The translations under genes were made by a program, and so were the position numbers. Source: Thiodiazotropha sp037384425 (lineage in GTDB: Bacteria; Pseudomonadota; Gammaproteobacteria; Chromatiales; Chromatiaceae). Taken from it: DNA of 64,000 bases. Below the pieces are notes generated by a model. It was given only the letters and a program-made list of their open reading frames with translations, did not search any database and was not told the DNA's origin. Below are positions 1 through 8,438 of the stretch, one piece after another (the stretch's first letter is position 1; the number at the start of each line of letters is the position of its first letter). The DNA lies in NCBI GenBank assembly GCA_037384425.1, contig JARROA010000013.1, forward strand, positions 29,977-93,976, in the 5' to 3' direction.

Positions 1-889
1 CCACCACTCGCAGGCGAAAGTAGAGATCACTGCGAAAGGTCTGTTGCTGGACAAGCTTGCGGATGTCCCTGTGTGTTGCCGCGATGATACGGATGTCGGG
101 TTGCACCCCCGGTGAACCGCCGCTGTACTCGTCGCCCTGGAGGATCCTCAACAGTCGGGCCTGGGCGGCCAGCGGCAACTCGCCCACCTCGTCCATGAAC
201 AGGGTGCCGCCATGGGCCTGAGCCAGCAGGCCGCCCCGCCGTCCCTCGTTCTCGCCGGGCTGTCCGAACAGCTCGTTTTCGACCTGGTTTTCCGGTACCG
301 CGGCGCAGTTGAAGACGATGAAAGGGGCCTGACTACGCAGACTCTTCTCATGCAAGGCGCGGGCGGCAAGTTCCTTGCCGGTGCCCGACTCGCCGAGGAT
401 CAGAACCGTGGCGTCGGTCGGTGCCACCTTGTCGAGACGGCGAAACAGATCGCACATGGCGGGACATTCGCCCACCATCCCCTTGACAGGATAACTCTTC
501 TCCAGCTCCGACCTCATGGCTGCCTGTTGGCGTTGATCGCGGTCCTGCCTGATGGTGCGTTCGACCAGCATCAACAACTCGTCATGGTCGAAGGGCTTGG
601 AGATATAGTCGATGGCCCCCAGCTTCATGGCGTCGACCGCGGAGCGGATGCTGGCGTAGCTGGTCATGATCAATACCGGCACTGGAGACGCGCGGCGGAT
701 GATCTCGGTGCCTGGCGCTCCTGGTAGGCGCACGTCGCTGATGATGAGGTCGAAGTCCATCAGACTTTGCTCCGCTTCCGCCTCCTCGATGGAACCGGCC
801 TCGGCCACCTGATATCCGTTGCGCTCCAGCAGCCGTTTGACTGCCCGGCGTATCACGGTTTCGTCTTCAATAACTAATACTCGGCTCAT
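1..889 (-). CDS. NtrC-family response regulator, partial, lacking the GAFTGA loop
   Basis: The C-terminal part lies beyond the window. Residues 1-115 are a receiver domain with the acidic pair after VLVIED and a phospho-acceptor Asp in ISDVRLP. From about residue 140 an AAA+ domain begins, with Walker A GESGTGKE and a Walker B-type LFMDE. Where sigma-54 activators have GAFTGA, after the ELFG motif, this protein reads QPGENEGRRGG and is about four residues shorter, so contact with sigma-54 is doubtful. The ATG at 889 overlaps the 3' end of the upstream sensor-kinase gene by 23 bases, so the two form a translationally linked two-component pair. The DNA-binding domain is not visible. Confidence 0.9.
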   Translation of the reverse strand, partial: MSRVLVIEDETVIRRAVKRLLERNGYQVAEAGSIEEAEAEQSLMDFDLIISDVRLPGAPGTEIIRRASPVPVLIMTSYASIRSAVDAMKLGAIDYISKPFDHDELLMLVERTIRQDRDQRQQAAMRSELEKSYPVKGMVGECPAMCDLFRRLDKVAPTDATVLILGESGTGKELAARALHEKSLRSQAPFIVFNCAAVPENQVENELFGQPGENEGRRGGLLAQAHGGTLFMDEVGELPLAAQARLLRILQGDEYSGGSPGVQPDIRIIAATHRDIRKLVQQQTFRSDLYFRLRVV

Positions 890-3830
890 TGTGCACTTGT
901 GCTGTCTTGGGAAGCTCGATGGTGACCCGGGTACCCTTGTCCGACTCCGAGTCGATGCTGATCATCCCTTGATGGTCGGCGATGATCTTGTAGGTCATGG
1001 CAAGACCCAGTCCGGTGCCTTCTCCCGGGGGCTTGGTGGTGAAGAAGGGTTCGAAGATGTAGGCGCGATCCTCGTCCGGTATTCCCTTGCCCTGGTCGAT
1101 GACCTCGATCACCACCAGCTGCTCCTGTTCCGATGCCGATAATCCCACCTCGCCATCGGCCGGAGAGGCGTCACAGGCGTTGGTGAGCAGGTTCACCAGT
1201 ACTTGAGAGAGACCCTGGCGGTCTCCTTCAAGGGTGATCGACTCGGGGCAGTCGTTTTGGAAGTTGATCTGGCGTCCGTGGTGGGTCAGCCGTACCAGAC
1301 GGATCGCCTCGTCGGCCACCTCCCGAACGGTGAAGCGACGGATGTCGGTGCCGGTACCGCCACTGCGGCTGAAATTCATCAGGGTCTTGACGATGGTGGT
1401 GATGCGTTGGGTCTGGTTGAGTATCTCCTCGATACTTTCTCGCACCACCTCGGGCTCCTCTTCATGGCGCAGATTCTGGGCCAGTGAGGCGATGCCGGTG
1501 ACCGGGTTGCCGATTTCGTGGGCCACACCGGCAGCCAGGCGACCGATGGAGGCGAGACGCTCACTGTGGGCCAGTTCGGCCTCCAGGGTCTCCAGGTTGG
1601 TCAGGTCCTCCATCAGTATGACCTGGCTGGTGCGCGCCTCCTCCACCGGGTGGTCCACCGGTACCGGGCCGGGGATCGCCGCCTTGTGCAGGTTGAACCA
1701 GCGCTTGCTGTTCTCGTGGGTCACTTCCAGATGGTGGATGTGCTCGTCGGCGGCGGAGGCGAAGCCGGCCAGAAGATGGCCCCAGGGCGGCGGCAGTCGG
1801 TGCAGCGGCACACCCACCGAATCCCGCGCACGCAGTCCGGTCATCACCTCCATGGCCAGGTTCCAGATGGTCACCGTGCGCAACTTGTCGATGGTGCAGA
1901 CGCCCAAAGGCAGGTCGAGCAGCACCTGCCGATGATAGCGGCGCAGGTTGTCCAGATCAGCGCTGAGACCGCGCAGGCGGGATCTGGAGTGCTCCAGCTG
2001 ATCTTCGATGAAGCGCATGGAGTCGGCCAGCGCCGTCTGGGTGTGGACATCGAGCTGCAGGCGGCGGTTGATGATCATGTGGGCCAGCTGAGGTCCCAAC
2101 AGACCTGAGAGGTTGCGCTCGATACGCTCGCGCAGCCGGCGTAGCTGTGAGGGGCGGGTCTCGTTGGGCGACAGGCTGAGGTCGTGCAGCGCCTGCTTCA
2201 CCTCCCGTTCCGCCGCTTCGCCACCCAGCATCTGTGACAGCTGTTTGGTGAACTGGGCCGAGGAGCCGGCATTGACCATGCCCCCCAGGGGAATCAGCGA
2301 TTCGCTGCAGCAGGCGTTGGCCGCCTCCTGCTCACCACGGCTCTGCTTGCCAAGCATGGAGCCGAGGACGAACAGCAGGCTGTTGGCGGTGAGCGACCAG
2401 AAGGTGGCGAACTGCCACTGATCCATACCGGCCGCCAGGCGCAGGGCAGGAATGTCGAACTCGGTACGGATGAAGCCCGAACTCTCCAGCAGTGGCAACA
2501 GCAGGGTGGCCGACCAGATGGTAATACCCGCCAGCAGGCCCAGGATCAGACCCAGACGATTGGCCCGACGCCAGTAGAGCAGGCCGATGATGCCGGGCAG
2601 GAACTGAGCCACGGCAACGAAGGAGATCAGACCGAGTTGGACCAGACCTTCGTGTTTTTCCAACAGCACGTAGAAGCCGTAACCGGCCATCACGATGAGG
2701 GCGATCAGCAGACGTCTGCCGAACAGCAGCCAGCGGTAGAGATTGACCTGCGGATCGGGAAAGTTGGTCGGCAGCAGAATGTGATTCAGTGTCATCGACG
2801 ACAGCGCCAGGGTGGTGATGATCATCATCGCGCTGGCCGAAGAGACGCCGCCGATAAAGGCCAGCACCGGCAGCCAAGAGGGGCCGGCGGCGATACTCAG
2901 TCCCAGGGCGTAGTAGTCCGCGTGCAGATCGAGCTGCAGACTCTCCCCGGCCCACAGGATCAGGGGAATCGGCAGGTTGATCAGCAGCAGGAACAGGGGA
3001 AAGGCCCAGCTGGCGGTGCGCAACGCTTTCGGTTCCAGGTTCTCGGTGAACAGCATGTGGAACTGGCGTGGCAGCAGAAAGGCGGCGGCGAAGGCCAACA
3101 GCAGCAGCGTCGCCCAGGGGCCCTCCCTGACCGGTTGGTAGAGCTTCTCGATCGCTTCCGGATGCTGTTGCAGCCACTGATCCAGCCCGTCGAGGCCACC
3201 GAAAACGCCGATCAGCGCGGTGACCCCGATGGTCAGCAGCGCCAGCAGCTTGACCGCGGATTCGAAGGCGATGGCCGCCACCAGGCCGCGGTGCTTCTCC
3301 CGGCTGGTGCTGTGGCGGGCGCCGAAGAGGATGGCGAAGAGGATCAGGGTGACGCAGAAAATCAGAGCAAGGCCGCGCGGTGCCTCGGACTGGCTGACCA
3401 CCTGCATGGAGTCGGTCACCGCGCGGATCTGCAGCGCGATGTAGGGCAGGGTCCCCAGCAGCATGAAGAGCGTGACCAGGATGCCGGCCAGCTGACTGCG
3501 GTAGCGAAAGGCGAAGAGATCGGCCAGCGAGGTCAGTTGATACTCCTGGGTCAGGCGGAGTATGGGTTGCAGCAGCAGAGGCGACAGGGCAAAGGCCAGG
3601 GTCACTCCCAGATAGATGGTGAGAAAGAGGTAACCCTGGGTCTGGGCAAAGCCGACGCTGCCGTAGTAGGTCCAGGAGGTGGCATAGACGCCCAATGAGA
3701 AGACATAGACCATCGGGTGCCGGATCAGCTTTTCCGGTAACCGGCCGGTATCGGCGATGAAGGCGATCAGGAACAGCAGTACCAGATAGAGGAATCCGAT
3801 CCCGAAGAGCAGGCCGATACTATGGTTCAT
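867..3830 (-). CDS. CbrA-like sensor histidine kinase with sodium/solute symporter domain
   Basis: A 987-residue membrane kinase. The first ~500 residues carry about a dozen hydrophobic segments typical of the sodium:solute symporter fold. A linker and a PAS-like region follow, then a HisKA H-box (GVAHEIGNP, His near residue 770) and a HATPase domain with N box (NLLTNACDA), G1 (DQGKGIP) and G2 (GTGLGLA). This arrangement is that of CbrA-type kinases, which combine transport or substrate sensing with phosphorylation of a response regulator. The partner is the regulator gene overlapping its 3' end. The ATG overlaps the preceding small membrane-protein gene by 11 bases. The ligand cannot be read from sequence. 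Confidence 0.93.
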   Translation of the reverse strand: MNHSIGLLFGIGFLYLVLLFLIAFIADTGRLPEKLIRHPMVYVFSLGVYATSWTYYGSVGFAQTQGYLFLTIYLGVTLAFALSPLLLQPILRLTQEYQLTSLADLFAFRYRSQLAGILVTLFMLLGTLPYIALQIRAVTDSMQVVSQSEAPRGLALIFCVTLILFAILFGARHSTSREKHRGLVAAIAFESAVKLLALLTIGVTALIGVFGGLDGLDQWLQQHPEAIEKLYQPVREGPWATLLLLAFAAAFLLPRQFHMLFTENLEPKALRTASWAFPLFLLLINLPIPLILWAGESLQLDLHADYYALGLSIAAGPSWLPVLAFIGGVSSASAMMIITTLALSSMTLNHILLPTNFPDPQVNLYRWLLFGRRLLIALIVMAGYGFYVLLEKHEGLVQLGLISFVAVAQFLPGIIGLLYWRRANRLGLILGLLAGITIWSATLLLPLLESSGFIRTEFDIPALRLAAGMDQWQFATFWSLTANSLLFVLGSMLGKQSRGEQEAANACCSESLIPLGGMVNAGSSAQFTKQLSQMLGGEAAEREVKQALHDLSLSPNETRPSQLRRLRERIERNLSGLLGPQLAHMIINRRLQLDVHTQTALADSMRFIEDQLEHSRSRLRGLSADLDNLRRYHRQVLLDLPLGVCTIDKLRTVTIWNLAMEVMTGLRARDSVGVPLHRLPPPWGHLLAGFASAADEHIHHLEVTHENSKRWFNLHKAAIPGPVPVDHPVEEARTSQVILMEDLTNLETLEAELAHSERLASIGRLAAGVAHEIGNPVTGIASLAQNLRHEEEPEVVRESIEEILNQTQRITTIVKTLMNFSRSGGTGTDIRRFTVREVADEAIRLVRLTHHGRQINFQNDCPESITLEGDRQGLSQVLVNLLTNACDASPADGEVGLSASEQEQLVVIEVIDQGKGIPDEDRAYIFEPFFTTKPPGEGTGLGLAMTYKIIADHQGMISIDSESDKGTRVTIELPKTAQVHNEPSISY

Positions 3831-4014
3831 AGTTGCGATGATGAACCCAAGCGGTGAAGAGGATGATGGTGAACCACAGCAGGTAGGGGACGTACCAGGG
3901 GCTGTCGGGCGAGGTCCACCAGATCATGATCGGAGCGGAGAGCAGCAGCAGGACCAGCAGGCCCAAGGCCAGGGTGCGATCGAGTTGACGCTCCGGGGGC
4001 GGTGTTTCACGCAT
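3820..4014 (-). CDS. small two-TM membrane protein upstream of symporter-kinase
   Basis: A 64-residue protein with two hydrophobic segments (LALGLLVLLLLSAPIMIW and the WYVPYLLWFTIILF region). An in-frame GTG at 4056 would add 14 residues but has no ribosome site; the ATG at 4014 has AGAGG 12 bases upstream and is preferred. It overlaps the kinase start by 11 bases, so the pair is probably translationally coupled. Symporters of this fold are often encoded with a short two-TM partner, so it may assemble with the kinase's transporter domain. No named family is claimed. Confidence 0.75.
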   Translation of the reverse strand: MRETPPPERQLDRTLALGLLVLLLLSAPIMIWWTSPDSPWYVPYLLWFTIILFTAWVHHRNYEP

Positions 4015-4267
4015 GTGAAGTCCGATCCTCTGTTCGGGTGGATGGAGGTCCGTCACTGGATCCCGACAATGCGATTACACTAGCAGGTGTTACTTAATGT
4101 AACAACCGTCGGGATTGAAGGAGGCCGGGGTCTGGCCGATGTGGCAGAGGTCTGGATGGCCGGGAAAAAGGAGTGAAGGAGGGAAGACGAATGCCAGCTG
4201 ACCGACAGAGCTTGGAACAGACTATCGGAACGCTTTGCCTATCGTATCCGTCAAACAGGCATAATTT

Positions 4268-4325
4268 GGTGCGGCAAGCCGCACCCTACGACCTTATCTG
4301 GTGTAGGGTGCAGCCTGCCGTACCG
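4268..4325. repeat. REP-like inverted repeat pair (GTGCGGC family)
   Basis: The left arm contains GTGCGGCAAGCCGCACC and continues CTACG. The right arm is its imperfect complement (GTGTAGGGTGCAGCCTGCCG). Each arm can also fold on itself. It fills the gap of about 360 bases between cheV and the small membrane-protein gene; nothing else is evident there. The same element recurs near 9.4, 23.7, 25.5, 51.7 and 59.8 kb. Confidence 0.85.
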
Positions 4326-4372
4326 GTTTACTGATTTCTAAACTGATGGCGTTGGGGCGGAAAGCGGCGAAA

Positions 4373-5338
4373 TCAGGCTTTTGCTCCATGCACGGTGCCG
4401 ATCATCTCCTGCAGCTTGGCTGCCAGTTCGGTCGGTTCGAACTTGGGCACGTAGGCGTCGGCGCCGACCCCTTTGCCCAGGGCCTGGTTGGCATCGGCCG
4501 AGAGAGAGGAGTGCATGATGATAGGAATATCGTTGAAGCGCGGATCATCCTTGATCTTCTTGGTCAGTACATAGCCGTCCATCTCCGGCATCTCCACGTC
4601 GGTGAGGATGATCTGTACGAAGTCGCTGGTTTTGTGGCCGGTTGCAGCAGCCCGTTCGGCGATCTCCTTGAGTTTGCTCCAGGCCTCGGAGCCGTTGGTG
4701 GTGCCGATGTATTTCACACCCATGTGATTCATGGTGCGGATGATCTGGTCGCGGGCCACGGCGGAGTCGTCGGCGAACAGCAGGGTGATGTCACTGTCGC
4801 CCACCTGCTCGATACCCTCGAAGATCTCGGCACTCTGGCCGAAACCCGAGGTCTGGCTCAACACCATCTCCACGTCCATGATCATCACCAGCCGTCCGTC
4901 CTTGAGTTCCGTGACGGCAGTTACCAGACCGCCGTGCTGATGCGCCATCATCTCGGGGGGCACCTTGACATCCTCCCAGGCCAGACGCTCGATGGTATCG
5001 ACCGAATGCACCAGGAAACCCTGTACGTGCTTGTTGTACTCGGTGACGATCAGTATCTCCGGCTTGTTGTCGGACTGCACGCCACAGAATTCAGGAAGAT
5101 TGATGACCGGGATCATATTGCCGCGCAGGCTGACCATTCCCTCTACGGCGGGCGGCATGTCCGGCGCGTGGGTGATCTCCGGCACCAGCATGACCTCCCT
5201 GACCTTGAATACGTTGACACCAAAGGTCTCCTCCCGACCGGTTCTGACATCCTTGCCGAGGCTGAAAAGCAGTACCTCCAGGCGGTTGGTGCCGGCCAGA
5301 CGGGTACGGTCGTCTACGGATTTGATAAAGTTTGCCAT
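4373..5338 (-). CDS. cheV: chemotaxis coupling protein CheV (CheW-REC)
   Basis: A 321-residue protein starting MANFIKSVDD. The N-terminal half is a CheW-like coupling domain (VFKVREVM, VEGMVSLRGNMIPVINL). The C-terminal half is a receiver domain with LLFADDSAVARDQI, phospho-acceptor Asp in IILTDVEMPEMDGY, and a Ser/Lys end (MHSSLS, VPKFEPTELAA). CheV couples chemoreceptors to CheA and adapts the signal by phosphorylation. The frame stays open 21 codons further upstream, but the ATG at 5338 matches the family start. No other chemotaxis gene is adjacent, so it stands alone. A sigma-28-like promoter lies at 5420-5446. Confidence 0.95.
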   Translation of the reverse strand: MANFIKSVDDRTRLAGTNRLEVLLFSLGKDVRTGREETFGVNVFKVREVMLVPEITHAPDMPPAVEGMVSLRGNMIPVINLPEFCGVQSDNKPEILIVTEYNKHVQGFLVHSVDTIERLAWEDVKVPPEMMAHQHGGLVTAVTELKDGRLVMIMDVEMVLSQTSGFGQSAEIFEGIEQVGDSDITLLFADDSAVARDQIIRTMNHMGVKYIGTTNGSEAWSKLKEIAERAAATGHKTSDFVQIILTDVEMPEMDGYVLTKKIKDDPRFNDIPIIMHSSLSADANQALGKGVGADAYVPKFEPTELAAKLQEMIGTVHGAKA

Positions 5339-5419
5339 GTGCGTATTACCCAGGACTTGAAACAGTTGTGAGATCGACGTGGGTCGAGGCTCCCTCCACA
5401 TGCCCCGTGATCACTTGAT

Positions 5420-5446
5420 TTAGCGGTCATGGGAAGGAAAGCTTTA
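5420..5446 (-). promoter_or_regulatory. candidate sigma-28 (FliA) promoter of cheV
   Basis: Read on the minus strand: TAAAGCTT, 11 bases, ACCGCTAA. The flagellar sigma-28 consensus is TAAAGTTT-N11-GCCGATAA, so 7/8 and 6/8 positions match at exact spacing. It lies about 75-80 bases upstream of the cheV ATG. Confidence 0.6.
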
Positions 5447-5550
5447 GAAATTTCAACCGCATTGAAGCCGGCGGCCGGCTGAACGACTGGAAATGTAGGG
5501 GGTTTTGCACCAAGATCCTCTGATTGACATTCCCTAAAGGAGATAATGGC

Positions 5551-5934
5551 GTGAATCCGGAGAAGGTCCTTTTTGGTTTTTTTATCGTGCTGGCCCTGAC
5601 GCTCAACTTCGGTTTCTTCGTCGGTGAGCTTGACAATCCGGAACATCACCACGTCTACGAGCTGTTTGCGGTCATCGTGGTCAACCTTGTGGCCACGGTG
5701 CTCAAGTTCGGCGATCGTACCCAGATGGGCGCGGTCTTGCTGGCGACCAGCCTGGTGGCGATGCTGCAGCTGTTTGCCGCCGCCCTGGTGTGGACCGTGG
5801 TGGAGCACATCACCGGCACCGGCATGACGCCGGCGGCGACCGCCAGCGTCGTCTCTCTTTCCGGCGGGGCCATGTTGGCCAATGTGATCTCCGTAGTGCT
5901 GCTGATCATCGAAACCGTGATGTTGCGTCGTTGA
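5551..5934 (+). CDS. small integral membrane protein (DUF6394-like)
   Basis: A 127-residue protein with about four hydrophobic segments. The GTG start at 5551 has AGGAG 8 bases upstream; an upstream in-frame codon at 5524 has no such site. It contains a conserved-looking stretch (NPEHHHVYELFAVIVVNLVATVLKFGDRT, read in parts) that I associate with family DUF6394, from memory. Function is unknown. It precedes the potassium channel gene by 57 bases on the same strand, suggesting a joint operon and perhaps an accessory role for the channel. Confidence 0.8.
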   Translation: MNPEKVLFGFFIVLALTLNFGFFVGELDNPEHHHVYELFAVIVVNLVATVLKFGDRTQMGAVLLATSLVAMLQLFAAALVWTVVEHITGTGMTPAATASVVSLSGGAMLANVISVVLLIIETVMLRR

Positions 5935-5991
5935 TTCCAGGGTGGCGGCTAGCGGCTTAAGGCCTATTGACGACAGATAACAGGCCCCGGC

Positions 5992-7695
5992 ATGGACAAC
6001 ATCATCTTCCTCATCTTCAGGCGCATGCGGGCGCCTCTGCTGGCGCTGATTCTGGTCTATTCGATCGCGATCCTCGGCATGGTGCTGATTCCCGGCCGGG
6101 ACGCCGACGGCAACGTCTGGCACATGGATTTCTTCCATGCCTTCTATTTCGTCAGTTTCATGGCCAGCACCATCGGCTTCGGTGAGATTCCCCACGCCTT
6201 CACCGCGGCACAACGGCTATGGGTCAGTTTCTCCATCTTCTTCACCGTGGTGGTCTGGCTCTACTCCATCGGCACCGTGTTGGCCCTGCTCAAGGACGAG
6301 ACCTTCCAACGCGCCCTCACCGAGCGACGTTTCGCGCGCAAGATCCGTCATCTGCGCGAGGCCTTCTATCTGGTCTGCGGTTACGGCCAGACCGGCGAGG
6401 CACTGGTGAGGTCGCTCACCGAGCGCAACCAACATGCGGTGGTCATCGATATTCTCGACGAGCGGGTCAATATCCTGCAGCTGGAGAACCTGCGCGAGTA
6501 CGTGCCCGGTCTCTGTGGCGATGCCCGGTTGCCGGCGCACCTGTTGGAAGCCGGCCTCAACCACCCGCTCTGCGAGGGTGTGGTGGCGCTGACCAACTCC
6601 AACGAGGCCAACCTGAAAATCGCCATCACCGCGAAGTTGCTGCATCCGGAGATCGAGGTGATCTGTCGCGCCGACTCCCACGATATCGAAGCCAACATGG
6701 CATCGTTCGGCACCGATCACATCATCGACCCCTTCGACACCTTCGCCCTGCATCTGGCCACCGCCATCCAGGCTCCCTGTCTCAGTCTGTTGCAGGACTG
6801 GCTCTCGTTGGGCCACAGCAATCTGCTTAAAGACCCGGTCTATCCGCCGAGCAAGGGGCTTTGGGTGATATGCGGTTTTGGCCGATTCGGCAAGGCGGTC
6901 TACGAAAAACTGCGCCGCGAGGGTCTCGAAGTGGTGGTGGTCGAGGCCAATCCCGATACCACCGGGATACCCTCCACCGCCTTCGTCCTGGGGCGAGGCA
7001 CCGAGGCGGAGACGCTCTCCCAGGCCAATATAGAACGGGCCGTCGGTCTGGTGGCCGGCACCGACAATGACGCCAACAACCTGTCGATCATCATGACGGC
7101 CCGGGAACTCAACCCGGATCTGTTCGTGATCCTGCGCCAGAACCGCAAGGACAACGATCCGGTGATCGAAGCGGTGGGGGCCGATATGGTGATGCTGCCC
7201 AGCCAGATCATCGCCAATCAGATCAGGGTGCTGTTAGGGGCGCCCTTGCAGCATCAGTTCGTGAAGCTGGTTCTGCATCAGGAGGATGAGTGGGCCTGCG
7301 AGTTGATCAGCCGGATTTCGGCCCTGGTCAACCATCACGCACCAGAGGTCTGGGAGGTGGCGTTTACCGAACAGGATTCCCATGCCGTCTGCGCCCATGT
7401 GAAAAGCGGCAAGTCGCTGACGCTGGCCCAGCTGATGACCGATCCACGGGATCGGCAGCGCGAACTGCCCTGTATACCCCTGATGCTTCTGAGGCATAAT
7501 GAGCGCACCCTGCTGCCTGATCCAGGCATCAGCGTGCAGAAGGACGACCACCTGCTCTTCTGCGGTTCACACCAGGGACGGGATCGTATGGAATGGACGC
7601 TGCAGAACGAAAACGCGTTGAGCTATATATTAACCGGAGAGACCAGGCCTGAGGGCTGGATCTGGCGTCAATTCAGCAAAAAGGGGACGAGATGA
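5992..7695 (+). CDS. potassium channel protein with two RCK (TrkA-N) domains
   Basis: A 567-residue protein. The N-terminus has two transmembrane helices around a pore loop with filter-like STIGFGEIP, a divergent potassium-channel signature. Two Rossmann-type RCK domains follow, beginning YLVCGYGQTGEAL (about residue 125) and LWVICGFGRFGKAV (about residue 285), each with a GxGxxG-like NAD-binding loop. Such channels gate potassium flux in response to nucleotides or ions. The stop codon overlaps the start of the next gene (hemerythrin) in an ATGA, so the two are translated together. Confidence 0.9.
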   Translation: MDNIIFLIFRRMRAPLLALILVYSIAILGMVLIPGRDADGNVWHMDFFHAFYFVSFMASTIGFGEIPHAFTAAQRLWVSFSIFFTVVVWLYSIGTVLALLKDETFQRALTERRFARKIRHLREAFYLVCGYGQTGEALVRSLTERNQHAVVIDILDERVNILQLENLREYVPGLCGDARLPAHLLEAGLNHPLCEGVVALTNSNEANLKIAITAKLLHPEIEVICRADSHDIEANMASFGTDHIIDPFDTFALHLATAIQAPCLSLLQDWLSLGHSNLLKDPVYPPSKGLWVICGFGRFGKAVYEKLRREGLEVVVVEANPDTTGIPSTAFVLGRGTEAETLSQANIERAVGLVAGTDNDANNLSIIMTARELNPDLFVILRQNRKDNDPVIEAVGADMVMLPSQIIANQIRVLLGAPLQHQFVKLVLHQEDEWACELISRISALVNHHAPEVWEVAFTEQDSHAVCAHVKSGKSLTLAQLMTDPRDRQRELPCIPLMLLRHNERTLLPDPGISVQKDDHLLFCGSHQGRDRMEWTLQNENALSYILTGETRPEGWIWRQFSKKGTR

Positions 7696-8249
7696 ATCAA
7701 CTTCTGGAGAAACTCCACCACGACCACGTCAACCTGGCCCATCTGCTCGATTTGTTGAGTGTTCAGTTGGATGCCCTGTTTGCGGGGGATGAATCCGATT
7801 TCGACCTCAAGATCGAAATGCTCGACTACATCGAACACTATGCCGAGCAGTACCACCATCCGGCCGAAGACAGGATCAACGAGGTTGCCTTCGGCAAACC
7901 CGAATTGGAAAAACATCAGGCCATGCTTGAACGTGTGAGTCGTGAGCACGAGGCACTGCTGGGCATGGCCCGGCATTTCCGTGAGACGCTCGAGGGCGTG
8001 ATGCAGGGTGAAGTGCTGAGACGCGACGAGGTGGAGACCCGGGGACGGGAGTTCATCGCCCTGCAGCGGCAGCACATCGATCTGGAAGAGCAAGAGATTT
8101 TTCCGCTCGTCGATAAGGTGCTGAGTGCGAAGGAGGTGGAGAAAATCGAGCAGAAAATCCCGCATATGGACGATCCGGTCTTCCATCGTCAGGACTACAA
8201 CCGCTTCCGCAGCCTGATCGACTACCTGGAACTGCACGAACAGCCGTGA
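7692..8249 (+). CDS. hemerythrin domain protein
   Basis: A 185-residue cytoplasmic protein predicted to be a four-helix bundle. Candidate iron ligands are visible: a His cluster at residues 9-12, His49 and the HHPAED segment (residues 55-60), His86, and His128 with the following LEEQE glutamates. Hemerythrins bind oxygen or nitric oxide at a di-iron site. Its start overlaps the channel gene by four bases, which suggests a gas or redox signal linked to potassium transport; that link is inference. The C-terminal ~45 residues extend beyond the hemerythrin core. Confidence 0.9.
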   Translation: MNQLLEKLHHDHVNLAHLLDLLSVQLDALFAGDESDFDLKIEMLDYIEHYAEQYHHPAEDRINEVAFGKPELEKHQAMLERVSREHEALLGMARHFRETLEGVMQGEVLRRDEVETRGREFIALQRQHIDLEEQEIFPLVDKVLSAKEVEKIEQKIPHMDDPVFHRQDYNRFRSLIDYLELHEQP

Positions 8250-8251
8250 AA

Positions 8252-8288
8252 GCTGTCGTTTGCCTCTACCCTGGGAGGCGGCGACAGC
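8252..8288 (+). terminator. possible stem-loop after hemerythrin gene
   Basis: GCTGTCG...GCCTC pairs with GAGGC...CGACAGC just after the stop codon. There is no clear T-run after it, so termination is uncertain. Confidence 0.35.
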
Positions 8289-8370
8289 AAACATGCGGCA
8301 TAGAGCATACCTCAGGCAGGCAATGTGTAAACTTTCAATGGATTCTGTGCCGGACTGAGCAGTTTACGGA

Positions 8371-8398
8371 TAAAGATTTACCTCCACTATGACGCTAA
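8371..8398 (+). promoter_or_regulatory. candidate sigma-28 (FliA) promoter of motY-like gene
   Basis: TAAAGATT, 12 bases, GACGCTAA. This matches 7/8 and 6/8 positions of the flagellar sigma-28 consensus with spacing one base long. It ends 40 bases upstream of the ATG and shares the CGCTAA -10 end with the candidate cheV promoter. Confidence 0.55.
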
Positions 8399-8438
8399 GT
8401 TGAGTGTCCGATGTTGTTGTTCATGAGGCCACTCGCGC

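Noticed and set aside
8252..8288. Hairpin after hemerythrin gene as a strong terminator
   Set aside because: The stem is interrupted and has no T-run on the plus strand; kept only as a weak feature.
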